Shown here piece after piece: positions 1-6,884 of a stretch of 12,454 bases of DNA. Every line of letters begins with the position of its first letter. Within the stretch, counting starts at the first letter, position 1. The notes below the pieces were generated by a model. That model saw only the letters and a list, made by a program, of their open reading frames with translations. It was not told the DNA's origin and did not search any database. A program made the position numbers and the translations under genes. Origin of the DNA: Omnitrophica bacterium RIFOXYB12_FULL_50_7 (GTDB lineage Bacteria > Omnitrophota > Omnitrophia > Omnitrophales > Aquincolibacteriaceae); assembly GCA_001804345.1 (NCBI GenBank), contig MHFU01000156.1:3614-16067 (forward strand), read 5' to 3'.

Positions 1-454
1 CCGTCATGGCGGAAGGTCCTACAAAGTCCGCACCGGCTTCGGCATGCGTTACCGCGATCCGGCCGAGCGTCCGAAGCGTCTGTTTTTGATCGATCTTCCA
101 TCCGCGGAGGATCCCGCAATGTCCATGGTCCGTAAACCCGCACAAACAAACATCGGCGATGATCACGATCTTTTTCCCGAACCGCTTGCGAAGCATGCGT
201 ACAGCATTCTGGATCGCGGCCTCTCCGTCGTAAGCATCCGAACCCCACTTATCCTTTTTCCGCGCGATCCCGAAAAGCAGGACCCCGCGGATACCGGTCC
301 GGATAAGCGTCGCAACGTCCCGAACGATCAAATCCGCAGAGAGCCGGAAAATCCCTGGCATATTGGGGATCGGTTCTTTCTTGTTGTGCCCGGCAAGAGC
401 AAAATAAGGCTGGATGAGATCTTGAGGCCGAACGACTGTTTGCTTATGGGACAT
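1..454 (-). CDS. hemB: Delta-aminolevulinic acid dehydratase (porphobilinogen synthase), 3' part missing at left edge
   Basis: Condenses two 5-aminolevulinate molecules to porphobilinogen in the cytoplasm. The 151 visible residues contain family landmarks: NMPGIFRLS (31-39), LLFGI (59-63), and the metal-binding segment DVCLCGFTDHGHCGIL (101-116). Its spacing C103-x-C105-x7-C113 is the three-cysteine site of the zinc-dependent class. GADFVGPSAM (141-150) matches the usual GADxxAPSxM. The catalytic lysines lie beyond the edge. The start is fixed: a TGA stop lies two codons upstream in frame, and GGAG stands 10 nt before the ATG. The protein therefore begins about 20 residues later than typical HemB, without the arginine-rich N-terminal arm that packs against the neighbouring subunit. 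The ATG overlaps the hemCD stop by 11 nt, which implies translational coupling. Identity is secure from the motifs; the short arm is seen, its consequence is inferred. Confidence 0.93.
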   Translation of the reverse strand, partial: MSHKQTVVRPQDLIQPYFALAGHNKKEPIPNMPGIFRLSADLIVRDVATLIRTGIRGVLLFGIARKKDKWGSDAYDGEAAIQNAVRMLRKRFGKKIVIIADVCLCGFTDHGHCGILRGWKIDQKQTLRTLGRIAVTHAEAGADFVGPSAMT

Positions 455-1859
455 TTTTCAGGATCTCCGAACGAATTTTGAATGTTTCCAGATACGCCTG
501 CGTCACCGGACCGATGGCCCAAACCTTAATACGCGCCGGAATGTCGTGATGGACCTTCAGAAAATTCTTCACCGTGGACGGACTTGTAAAAACGACCTCA
601 TCGATCCTCCCAAGGTCCTGCTTCTTTATTTCGGGGCAGATATTGCGGTAGACGGTCACGGGATCCACATGGGCGCCGCGCTTGCGCAACACATCCACCA
701 GAAGATTCCTCGCAAGATCCGACCTCGGGATCAGAAAGCGCTTCCCCTTGACCGGGAACTTACCGAGAAGCTTCGCCATGCTCTCCGCGGTTTCCTCTTT
801 CGGCATACACTTGGCCTTCAGACCAAAGCGAGCCAGCTCTTGAGCCGTAGTCTTCCCGATTGCGACAATCATTTTGGATCGCAAAGCCTTGACGTTCATC
901 TTCTTCTTTTTAAGTCTTTCAAGAAAATGCAGGACCGCGTATCGCGACGTAAACAAAATGCCATCATAACTATCGATCCGCCGGATCACAGCCTCCAGAG
1001 CCTTAAAATTTCTGATCGGCTTTATCTCGATCATCGGAACATGGATAATCTTGCCCATATTCTTAAATCGCTTCACGCTTGTTCCGGTCACCAGAACTCT
1101 CTTCCCGGTAGCGCCCTTAGGGGACAGGCCTTGAGTGCCTGCCTGTCCCCTAAGGAAGTTGCGTCCGGCCCGTGCATCGATGCAAATTGAAGTCTTTTTT
1201 CCATCCAATTTTGAGAATAGCTGCCTAAGCTCCTTATCCCCTGCACGAACAGCCACGGCCAGCGACCCTTGCAGCGGATGAGGTTTTAAGACGTCCAGGC
1301 TTATCCTCTCCGTAATGCGACCCCCCAGCCCCAGCCGAATCAGACCCGCACCCGCGATCACGATAGCGTCCAAGTCTTCGGAAACAAGTTTTTCCAACCG
1401 CTCGCCCATCGTCCCACGAATATCCACAAGCTTCAGGTCCGAACGATACGCCTTGAGCTGATCCTTCCTGCGCTCACTGCTTGTCCCAACCCTGGCCCCT
1501 TTCGGAAGATCGCATAATTTCAAATGATCCTTAGAGACCAGTACATCATAAGGGTCTACCGATCGGGTTGTTGCCGCAATCACGATTCCTGCGGGGATCA
1601 CATCCGGAAGGTCTTTGGCACTGTGGATCGCAAAATCGATCCGTTTATCTAAAAGAGCCTCGTCGATCTCGCGGGTAAAAAAATCTGTTCCTTCCATTCC
1701 CGAAATCGGAGTTTTTTTGTCCTTGTCCCCCATCGTGTCCATACTGACGATCTCAAGCTCCATGGCAGGAGCGACCGCTTTGAGCGCTTGGGCGATCTCG
1801 CGAACCTGCGCTAGAGCAAGCGGGCTGGTCCTTGTGCCGACGCGGAGGATCTTTTTCAT
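444..1859 (-). CDS. hemCD: Fused porphobilinogen deaminase (short, two-domain HemC) and uroporphyrinogen-III synthase (HemD)
   Basis: This 471-residue protein should turn porphobilinogen into hydroxymethylbilane and then uroporphyrinogen III. Residues 1-236 are HemC-like: RVGTRTSPLALAQ (6-18), HSAKDLP with the catalytic Asp at 83, VGTSSERR (124-131), DIRGTMGERL (146-155) and LQGSLAV (196-202). Residues 252-471 are HemD-like: GKRVLVTG, ILFTSRYAV, FLIPRS, VVFTSPSTV, AIGPVT. The HemC part stops where domain 3 should begin. The usual GGC loop carrying the cysteine that binds the dipyrromethane cofactor is absent; the nearest cysteine (C226) aligns outside it. Residues 235-249 are encoded by a palindromic repeat. 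From memory, chlamydial HemC is also only about 240 residues with similar motifs (HSAKDLP, DIRGT), so the short form may be a lineage trait rather than damage. ATG start with AAGGA 4 nt upstream. HemC identity is sure; its catalytic competence is not. Confidence 0.9.
   Translation of the reverse strand: MKKILRVGTRTSPLALAQVREIAQALKAVAPAMELEIVSMDTMGDKDKKTPISGMEGTDFFTREIDEALLDKRIDFAIHSAKDLPDVIPAGIVIAATTRSVDPYDVLVSKDHLKLCDLPKGARVGTSSERRKDQLKAYRSDLKLVDIRGTMGERLEKLVSEDLDAIVIAGAGLIRLGLGGRITERISLDVLKPHPLQGSLAVAVRAGDKELRQLFSKLDGKKTSICIDARAGRNFLRGQAGTQGLSPKGATGKRVLVTGTSVKRFKNMGKIIHVPMIEIKPIRNFKALEAVIRRIDSYDGILFTSRYAVLHFLERLKKKKMNVKALRSKMIVAIGKTTAQELARFGLKAKCMPKEETAESMAKLLGKFPVKGKRFLIPRSDLARNLLVDVLRKRGAHVDPVTVYRNICPEIKKQDLGRIDEVVFTSPSTVKNFLKVHHDIPARIKVWAIGPVTQAYLETFKIRSEILKNVP
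1115..1155. repeat. REP-like palindrome inside the hemCD coding sequence
   Basis: A perfect 15-bp inverted repeat, CCTTAGGGGACAGGC (1115-1129) and its complement (1141-1155), is separated by an 11-nt loop. Its GGGGACAGGC core looks like the REP-type repeats often scattered between genes in environmental genomes, which is recollection and not a search result. It is read in frame without a stop on the minus strand and encodes HemCD residues 235-249, exactly the joint between the HemC and HemD parts. Confidence 0.85.
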
Positions 1860-1889
1860 CGAATCCTTAACGCCCCATGAGCAAGTTTT

Positions 1890-2016
1890 CCCTCTCCCCT
1901 TGTCCGCCAGAGGACGGATCCGTCCAACGCCTTGTGGCGGAGGAGAGGGGCAGGGTGAGGGGAAAGATACGAATCATTTTTTCCCCTCATCCCATCCTTC
2001 TCCCCAGGGGAGAAGG
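1890..2016. repeat. BIME-like double palindrome between hemA and hemCD
   Basis: This unit fills most of the 183-bp hemA-hemCD gap. The first hairpin has outer arms CCCTCTCC (1890-1897) and GGAGAGGG (1942-1949), inner arms CCGCCA (1904-1909) and TGGCGG (1935-1940), and a perfect central palindrome GGACGGATCCGTCC (1912-1925). A spacer holding GGGTGAGGGG and CCCCTCATCC follows. The second hairpin is CCTTCTCCCC (1996-2005), A, GGGGAGAAGG (2007-2016). Order and wording match the element at 3362-3445. No promoter or gene was recognised in the gap. Confidence 0.8.
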
Positions 2017-2042
2017 AGAAGAACCAGAACTCGCACATGGCG

Positions 2043-3308
2043 TTACTCCTTATCCTTCGGGCCGAGATCGAAAAGAGAATGCAAAGCGTGAAGATAACGG
2101 GCCACCCCGCCGTTCTGAGACGCCTCCTTGATCTTTGTCAGAGGCACATGAAGCAGCTTGGCGCGAATCCTGTTTCGCAATTCGTCCCTCCGCTCATCCG
2201 AGACTCCCGATTTTTTCGCGAACGCCCCCAGCTCCTCCTCGAGGATCTTGTCCAGATGACGCTCAAAAGATTCGACCGTGGGCCTCGCCTCGAGCTGCTC
2301 GAGCCAGCTCTGATAGCTCACCAAAGCCTTCTCGACCATGGCTTCGGCTTTCGCGATTTCAAGCCCTCGATGTTTCAGATTCCTGTCGGCCACACTTTTC
2401 AGATCGTCAATATTATAGAGATACACATCGTCCAGCTGATTGATGACAGGATCCACATTGCGCGGCACCGCGATATCGATCAAGAAAAGCGGCCGATGAT
2501 GCCGTTCAGACATGAGCTTTTTGATCTGTTCATGCTTAACGATCGGATAGGGACAGTTCGTCGCGGTAATAAAGATATCCACGGCCGGAATCTTTTCTTC
2601 CCACGTTTCGAAAGGGACCCACTCACCCCCGCATTCGACAGTCAGTTTTTCCGCACGCTCCCGGTCATGGCTGACCACATAACGAATCGAGGCGCCTGCG
2701 CTTTTGAGATTTTTGACCGTCAGTGTCGCCATCTCCCCCGTTCCAAGCACCATAACGTTTTCAGAGGTCAGCTGACCAAAGATCTTTTCTGCGAGCTCGA
2801 CCGCAACCGAAGGAATGCTCACCGCCCCTTCGTTAATAAGTGTTTCTGTTCTCGCGGCCTTCCCCAATTTTAAAGCCTTCTCCATGAGACGGTAAAGAAG
2901 CGAGTGCAGACAACCCGTCGTGTGGGCCGTCTGGAAAGCATTGCGAAGCTGCCCCAGGATCTCACTTTCTCCGATCACGAGCGAATCCAGTCCCGCCGCA
3001 ACACGAAAAAGATGACGGAGCGCCTCCCTGCCATGGTGACGGTAAAGGTAGTGCTCAAAATCCCTGCGATCCGCGCCATGGACCGCCTTCATCAGGGCAA
3101 AGAAGCCATCCTCGGGAAAGCTTTCGGAATCCGTATAGCCATAGAATTCAACGCGATTACAGGTCGACAGGATCATGGATTCGGAAAACTGTGCCGTAGT
3201 CTTGGCATAGGCGAGACCGTCCTGGAGTTTCTGGGAAGTGAAGTGCAGCCTTTCACGCACCTCCACCGGACAATCTTTGTGGTTAATACCAATCACGAAA
3301 AATCCCAT
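2043..3308 (-). CDS. hemA: Glutamyl-tRNA reductase
   Basis: Reduces glutamyl-tRNA(Glu) with NADPH to glutamate-1-semialdehyde, the first step of the C5 route to 5-aminolevulinate, in the cytoplasm. The 421 residues are full length for the family. Landmarks: VIGINHKDCPVEVRE (5-19), LSTCNRVE (47-54) with the thioester-forming cysteine at 50, GESEILGQ (113-120), a Rossmann NADPH site VLGTGEM (187-193), and DIAVPRNVDP before a C-terminal helical dimerisation region (about 310-421). All key residues look intact. ATG start with GGAG 5 nt upstream. It lies between a HemX-like gene and hemCD, a common arrangement. The next enzyme, glutamate-1-semialdehyde aminotransferase (hemL), is not in the window. 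Palindromic repeats flank the gene on both sides. Confidence 0.97.
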   Translation of the reverse strand: MGFFVIGINHKDCPVEVRERLHFTSQKLQDGLAYAKTTAQFSESMILSTCNRVEFYGYTDSESFPEDGFFALMKAVHGADRRDFEHYLYRHHGREALRHLFRVAAGLDSLVIGESEILGQLRNAFQTAHTTGCLHSLLYRLMEKALKLGKAARTETLINEGAVSIPSVAVELAEKIFGQLTSENVMVLGTGEMATLTVKNLKSAGASIRYVVSHDRERAEKLTVECGGEWVPFETWEEKIPAVDIFITATNCPYPIVKHEQIKKLMSERHHRPLFLIDIAVPRNVDPVINQLDDVYLYNIDDLKSVADRNLKHRGLEIAKAEAMVEKALVSYQSWLEQLEARPTVESFERHLDKILEEELGAFAKKSGVSDERRDELRNRIRAKLLHVPLTKIKEASQNGGVARYLHALHSLFDLGPKDKE

Positions 3309-3361
3309 GTCACTCCTATTCTTCTTAAGGACTGCTGATATTTTCTTCCTGAGGATCTTTT

Positions 3362-3445
3362 CCCTCTCCCTCTGGGAGAGGGGTGGGTGAGGGAGTAAGT
3401 TTTGATTCGCCCCCTCATCCTTCCCTTCTCCCCTAGGGAGAAGGG
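3362..3445. repeat. BIME-like double palindrome between the hemX-like gene and hemA
   Basis: Two perfect hairpins lie in the 162-bp gap upstream of hemA. The first is CCCTCTCCC (3362-3370), three-base loop, GGGAGAGGG (3374-3382). The second is CCCTTCTCCC (3423-3432), CTA, GGGAGAAGGG (3436-3445). Between them GGTGAGGG and CCCCTCATCC face each other in near-complementary fashion. This is the same design as the element at 1890-2016, so both are copies of one repeat family. Confidence 0.82.
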
Positions 3446-3470
3446 ATTCGGCTTACACTGTTAACAGGAC

Positions 3471-4310
3471 TCAAAGAAAATTATGCTTCCCGAATAAAAA
3501 AAACGTCTCGACGAAGCCCGCTACAATAATCGCAAAGGCGATCAAACTCAGCACCGCCATCTCCTTCCCTCGTATGGAAGCAACCCAATGACGGTAAAGG
3601 ATCAAGAGATAACATCCCAGGACCACGAATGTCACAATCGTTTTGGGGTCCAGGAAAAGGTACGAGCCGAAGGCGTGCTTCGCCCACACCAGGCCCGTGG
3701 CGGTGGCAAAAAGGAGGAGCGGCGTGCCCCAGCTCAGAGGAAGACAGACCAACCTCTCGAGACGCTCCAAAGAAGGCAGTTTGAAATAGAAGTTACTCGC
3801 GTTCTTTTTTTTAAGTTCGCGGCATTCGATCAGATAGAGCAGACTGGCGATAAAGGAGATGGCAAAATTCGCGTATGCGAAAAAAGCGCTCACCACATGC
3901 AGTACGAAAGTGGGCTTCAAAAGATACGGATGGTCCCGGACCATCGCCTGAATGCCGCGGCCATGTCCGAAAGACATTAGTGCTCCGGACATGAGTCCGC
4001 AAAGGAGGAGTGACAAAAAGAGACCGAAAGATTCGGTGCGAGCTTTTCCAAGAAGTACCAAGTAAACAAAAGCCAAGGCCCACGCAAAGAAAGCAAGGGC
4101 GGCCGACATATTCACCACAGGAAGAAAATAACCCGATTGAAACCCCTGACTCAAGAAATAGAGCGTCCCGAGCAAGAAGCCCGTCTGAAGCATCACCGAA
4201 CCCGCACGATACCCTCTCTTCAAAATCTCCGAAAAAGAGAGGACGTGGAGCAAGAACGCGACGCCATAGCTCACACAGCACGCACTCAGGATTACAAACG
4301 CTAAAGACAT
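3471..4310 (-). CDS. hemX: HemX-like / CcsA-family integral membrane protein (degenerate WWD motif)
   Basis: A 279-residue inner-membrane protein with about eight hydrophobic segments (roughly 1-24, 38-57, 63-88, 94-113, 134-161, 187-210, 223-243, 250-273). It belongs to the cytochrome c assembly (CcsA/HemX) family. H138 in FVLHVVSAFF and H276 in FGKHNFL align with the external haem-ligand histidines of the true CcsA in this window (H131, H259). The WWD stretch is decayed to FGSYLFLDPKT (214-224) and lacks the tryptophans of WGQYWSWDPKE. Family members directly upstream of hemA are usually called HemX; in Bacillus HemX lowers glutamyl-tRNA reductase levels, so a role in haem homeostasis is plausible but inferred. 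ATG start with GAGG 9 nt upstream. A second, specialised CcsA is the alternative. Confidence 0.82.
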   Translation of the reverse strand: MSLAFVILSACCVSYGVAFLLHVLSFSEILKRGYRAGSVMLQTGFLLGTLYFLSQGFQSGYFLPVVNMSAALAFFAWALAFVYLVLLGKARTESFGLFLSLLLCGLMSGALMSFGHGRGIQAMVRDHPYLLKPTFVLHVVSAFFAYANFAISFIASLLYLIECRELKKKNASNFYFKLPSLERLERLVCLPLSWGTPLLLFATATGLVWAKHAFGSYLFLDPKTIVTFVVLGCYLLILYRHWVASIRGKEMAVLSLIAFAIIVAGFVETFFLFGKHNFL

Positions 4311-4362
4311 ATATTCATCCTCATTTTTTTAAAAGCTGCGCCCTGAAAGCGTCATAAATTCG

Positions 4363-4450
4363 CCGTCATGCTGAGCCTGCCGGCAAGCAGGCGGAGCGAA
4401 GCATCTCACGAGAGATTCTTCTCCCTCCGATGGCGGGATCAGAATGACGG
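4363..4450. repeat. MITE/REP-like palindromic element
   Basis: Its ends are inverted repeats matching at 11 of 12 positions: CCGTCATGCTGA (4363-4374) and TCAGAATGACGG (4439-4450). Inside is a hairpin GCCTGC (4375-4380), CGGCAA, GCAGGC (4387-4392), then GGAGCGAAGC. This wording is familiar from short dispersed repeats in many environmental bacterial genomes (recollection only). A partial copy lies at 8609-8629. It has no coding capacity. Confidence 0.72.
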
Positions 4451-4541
4451 ACAGGCGAATAACCTGAGTGCAAAGTTTATCATTACGAACGAGCTGAGGG
4501 AATCACTTTAGTTCGGAGGAAATACTGCGACAAACGAGGTG

Positions 4542-4585
4542 AAAAATCAGCCCCGGCTCTCGTTCAAAAATTAACGGTAGCCGGG
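4542..4585 (-). terminator. Candidate intrinsic terminator after the barrel gene
   Basis: Read on the minus strand, CCCGGCT-AC-CGTT, an 8-nt loop, then AACG-AG-AGCCGGG form an 11-pair stem with a 2x2 internal loop. GCTGA and a run of five T follow. It starts about 43 nt past the barrel stop codon. The T run begins several bases after the stem, so it is imperfect; it would separate the cytochrome genes from the haem genes. Confidence 0.5.
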
Positions 4586-4628
4586 ACAGTCCAAACTACC
4601 TTTAAAATCAAAGAAGATCAAAGTTTGG

Positions 4629-6761
4629 TCAGCCCCAAGCCTGGGTAAGCACAATGCTTAAGATCTGTGCGTCGTACGCGCCGCCAATGCCGCTTTTGGC
4701 GTCTGGGAGATAGCGCTCAAAACCATATCGCGGCGTCACCGACAGGTCCTTGCTGACATCCCATTTACAACCTAAGCTGAGTCCAAGCTGATTATAACTA
4801 GCTTCAAAATTCGGCCACGTGTTCTCATTCATAACATTGTTGCTATTGTTATTCGCCACGGTGTAATAAAGGTTGCCATCCACGCTGACTTTCTTGTGGG
4901 GCTGATAATCCGTCGTGAACATCCAGGTCGAAGAATTCGATGTAAAGGCCGGCCGGCACCACCCGGCTGTACTTCCAGGAAAAGAAGACGCCACCGTTTT
5001 CGTCTCCGCATAGAACTGCGAGAAAGAACCGGTCATCGATAAATTGGACAACGGGTACACGCTGAGATCGTAAATGAAGTTATTGGAAAGCGACCTCGCC
5101 TTTGAGTCGGCCGTTTCCCGAGTCGCCCTTGAGTCGAAAGTCGTGTCATCCAGCAAATAGCGAAAGGACGTTTGAGCCCAACCGGAGAGCTTTACCGTCG
5201 CGCGCTGGGTAAAACTTATCGAATGGGTATTGAGCTTCTCCATGAAGACCTGACCATCAAAGGGGTTACTCCTCACCGGGTCATCGTGAAAATTCATACT
5301 TTTATCCCGCAGCCGGACTTGGGACGTGAGATTGAGAAATCTCACGGGCTGAAAATCCGCTCCCATCGACCAAGTGATTACTGGCTCATCGATGATCGCG
5401 TCCCGACTCTCCGACCTGACCCCAGCAGTAGCACCAACCGTTTCACTTCGAATCACATCCAGGTGATTTTGTGATTGTTCAAAAGAAAGATCGGAATAGA
5501 CGACCGTCCGCGGAATTGCCTTGAAACGTAAGCCGAACGCTTCGGCCAATTTATACGTATTGCTATTCGCCTCCCCCTTGGGAATACTGCTGCCACTAGC
5601 ATTACGATTATACGACACACCATCCCGCTGAGAAACCTCAGCTTTGATCGAACCCGTCCCACTAAGACAGTTCCACGGGTTCACCATCAGATTCAGCACC
5701 CAAGAATTCACATCCTGCACATTCTGACCATCGCTACCAGGATAGGTGGCTGCCGTTATCCCGCCAGAACTATTTGCGGTAACCCTTTTTTGAACTTGAT
5801 CATTTTTTAAGTGCGCAAAGCGATAGGCACTGGAAACAAATGCCTTATCGTTCAAATACCATTTGTCCGCGCCTAGCGTGGTCGTCATGAGCGTCGCATC
5901 CGTAGTATAATACTGTCGCAACTGATCGCCCGGAGTGGTCGGTGAGGTAATGGTCACCATGCGAACTACGGGCTCCACCGCAAGGGTTTTTGTTTTTGCG
6001 ATCTCCCAACGCTGGTCTCCGGTCAAATGATAGCCGTTATGCGTATGATCCGCTTTGATCCCGAAGGTGTCCACGGTTTCTTTGATCTCCTTCCAGGCCG
6101 GGCAGATCCTCATAGTCGAAAACCCTGTCATAGCATTCCATTCCAGAATCGACTTATCACCATCTTTGTAATCATGGTCGTAATAAACGCTTACATTGGG
6201 AAGATCCGGCATTGTAATCCCGGCTTCAATGCCGAAATGGCCAATATCAAGGGAGAGGTCACGGCTGAGACTCGGAGAAAATCCCTGATAGATGCCGCCG
6301 TAGGTGTCGTAATATTTCCGGAATTGCTTGAAGTCGACGTCCACATAACCGACGTCTTTGTTCTTTAGGGAATAATACCCCTTATAATCACCGTTCCCGA
6401 TGATCCCGCGACCCCCGGCATCAATGGTAATATCATCCCCGGACGTATAATGAATATCAAGATCCTTAATCCCGCCGCTATAACCGCGATTCTGCCACGT
6501 CATAGCCTCATACTTATGATAATCACCTTTGACCATGGCAACCTGAGCAGGTTGGGCCACAACCTTGACCTTCACGGTCTCTGTCCCGGCCGTCGAAATA
6601 GCTTCTTTACTTGTGGAGGGTGCTAAAGACGTTGATTGAGAAACCGCAGTAACCGTTTGCGCGAGACTTGTTTTCTCGGTATCTACCGCGGCGAAGGCAC
6701 TCACGGCCCCCGCTGCAACGATAACAAACGCCAATAAACTTTTTAGAAAGAAAGACCTCAT
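4629..6761 (-). CDS. Outer-membrane beta-barrel protein, MtrB/PioB-like (porin-cytochrome partner)
   Basis: A protein of about 710 residues with a Sec signal peptide (positively charged start, hydrophobic LLAFVIVAAGAV, cleavage near SAFA). The remainder is rich in alternating polar/hydrophobic stretches with aromatic residues and many Asn/Ser/Thr-rich turns, as in large barrels. The last strand ends ILSIVLTQAWG, close to but not exactly a C-terminal aromatic beta-signal. Length and position next to an MtrA/DmsE-like cytochrome fit the MtrB/PioB or OmbB role: a barrel that sheathes a multihaem cytochrome across the outer membrane. I see no N-terminal CXXC like that of Shewanella MtrB; only four scattered cysteines are present. 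I chose the ATG at 6761 because AGGG lies 5 nt upstream; the in-frame GTG at 6767 would be too close to it. A small hairpin (6819-6838) lies in the 123-bp gap before it. The barrel call is fairly firm, the MtrB-like role is inferred. Confidence 0.75.
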   Translation of the reverse strand: MRSFFLKSLLAFVIVAAGAVSAFAAVDTEKTSLAQTVTAVSQSTSLAPSTSKEAISTAGTETVKVKVVAQPAQVAMVKGDYHKYEAMTWQNRGYSGGIKDLDIHYTSGDDITIDAGGRGIIGNGDYKGYYSLKNKDVGYVDVDFKQFRKYYDTYGGIYQGFSPSLSRDLSLDIGHFGIEAGITMPDLPNVSVYYDHDYKDGDKSILEWNAMTGFSTMRICPAWKEIKETVDTFGIKADHTHNGYHLTGDQRWEIAKTKTLAVEPVVRMVTITSPTTPGDQLRQYYTTDATLMTTTLGADKWYLNDKAFVSSAYRFAHLKNDQVQKRVTANSSGGITAATYPGSDGQNVQDVNSWVLNLMVNPWNCLSGTGSIKAEVSQRDGVSYNRNASGSSIPKGEANSNTYKLAEAFGLRFKAIPRTVVYSDLSFEQSQNHLDVIRSETVGATAGVRSESRDAIIDEPVITWSMGADFQPVRFLNLTSQVRLRDKSMNFHDDPVRSNPFDGQVFMEKLNTHSISFTQRATVKLSGWAQTSFRYLLDDTTFDSRATRETADSKARSLSNNFIYDLSVYPLSNLSMTGSFSQFYAETKTVASSFPGSTAGWCRPAFTSNSSTWMFTTDYQPHKKVSVDGNLYYTVANNNSNNVMNENTWPNFEASYNQLGLSLGCKWDVSKDLSVTPRYGFERYLPDAKSGIGGAYDAQILSIVLTQAWG

Positions 6762-6884
6762 ATTCACCCTGGCATTTTAAATATTATCAACGTTAGCGCC
6801 GTGAACCACAACGCGCCACTGGAGCTTCAGAGCTACAGCCAGCATTAACCTTTTCTAAATAAACAGAATTTGAAATTTTAAAAC

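Larger units (their letters stand above)
4311..4628. other. 318-bp intergenic region between the barrel gene and the haem-biosynthesis genes
   Basis: The region holds a terminator-like hairpin (4542-4585) on the barrel-gene side and an 88-bp palindromic repeat (4363-4450) on the hemX side. It is the largest gap in the window and the natural boundary between the cytochrome genes and the haem-synthesis genes. I found no convincing -35/-10 pair and no additional ORF in it, although a promoter for the hemX-hemA-hemCD-hemB run would be expected here. Confidence 0.6.

Noticed and set aside
44..481. Plus-strand open frame at the left edge
   Set aside because: It is the antisense of hemB, whose metal-binding cysteine motif is unambiguous on the minus strand.
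2037..2873. Long plus-strand open frame (278 codons) opposite hemA
   Set aside because: It is antisense to a clear, motif-complete hemA, shows no recognisable domain, and similar open antisense frames occur opposite most genes here.
1115..3445. Palindromes as a CRISPR array
   Set aside because: They are of different families, irregularly spaced and partly inside a gene, with no repeat-spacer periodicity or cas genes.
6819..6838. Hairpin between cytochrome and barrel genes as a terminator
   Set aside because: Short stem with a mismatch and bulge and no T run on the minus strand; at most a processing or pausing site.
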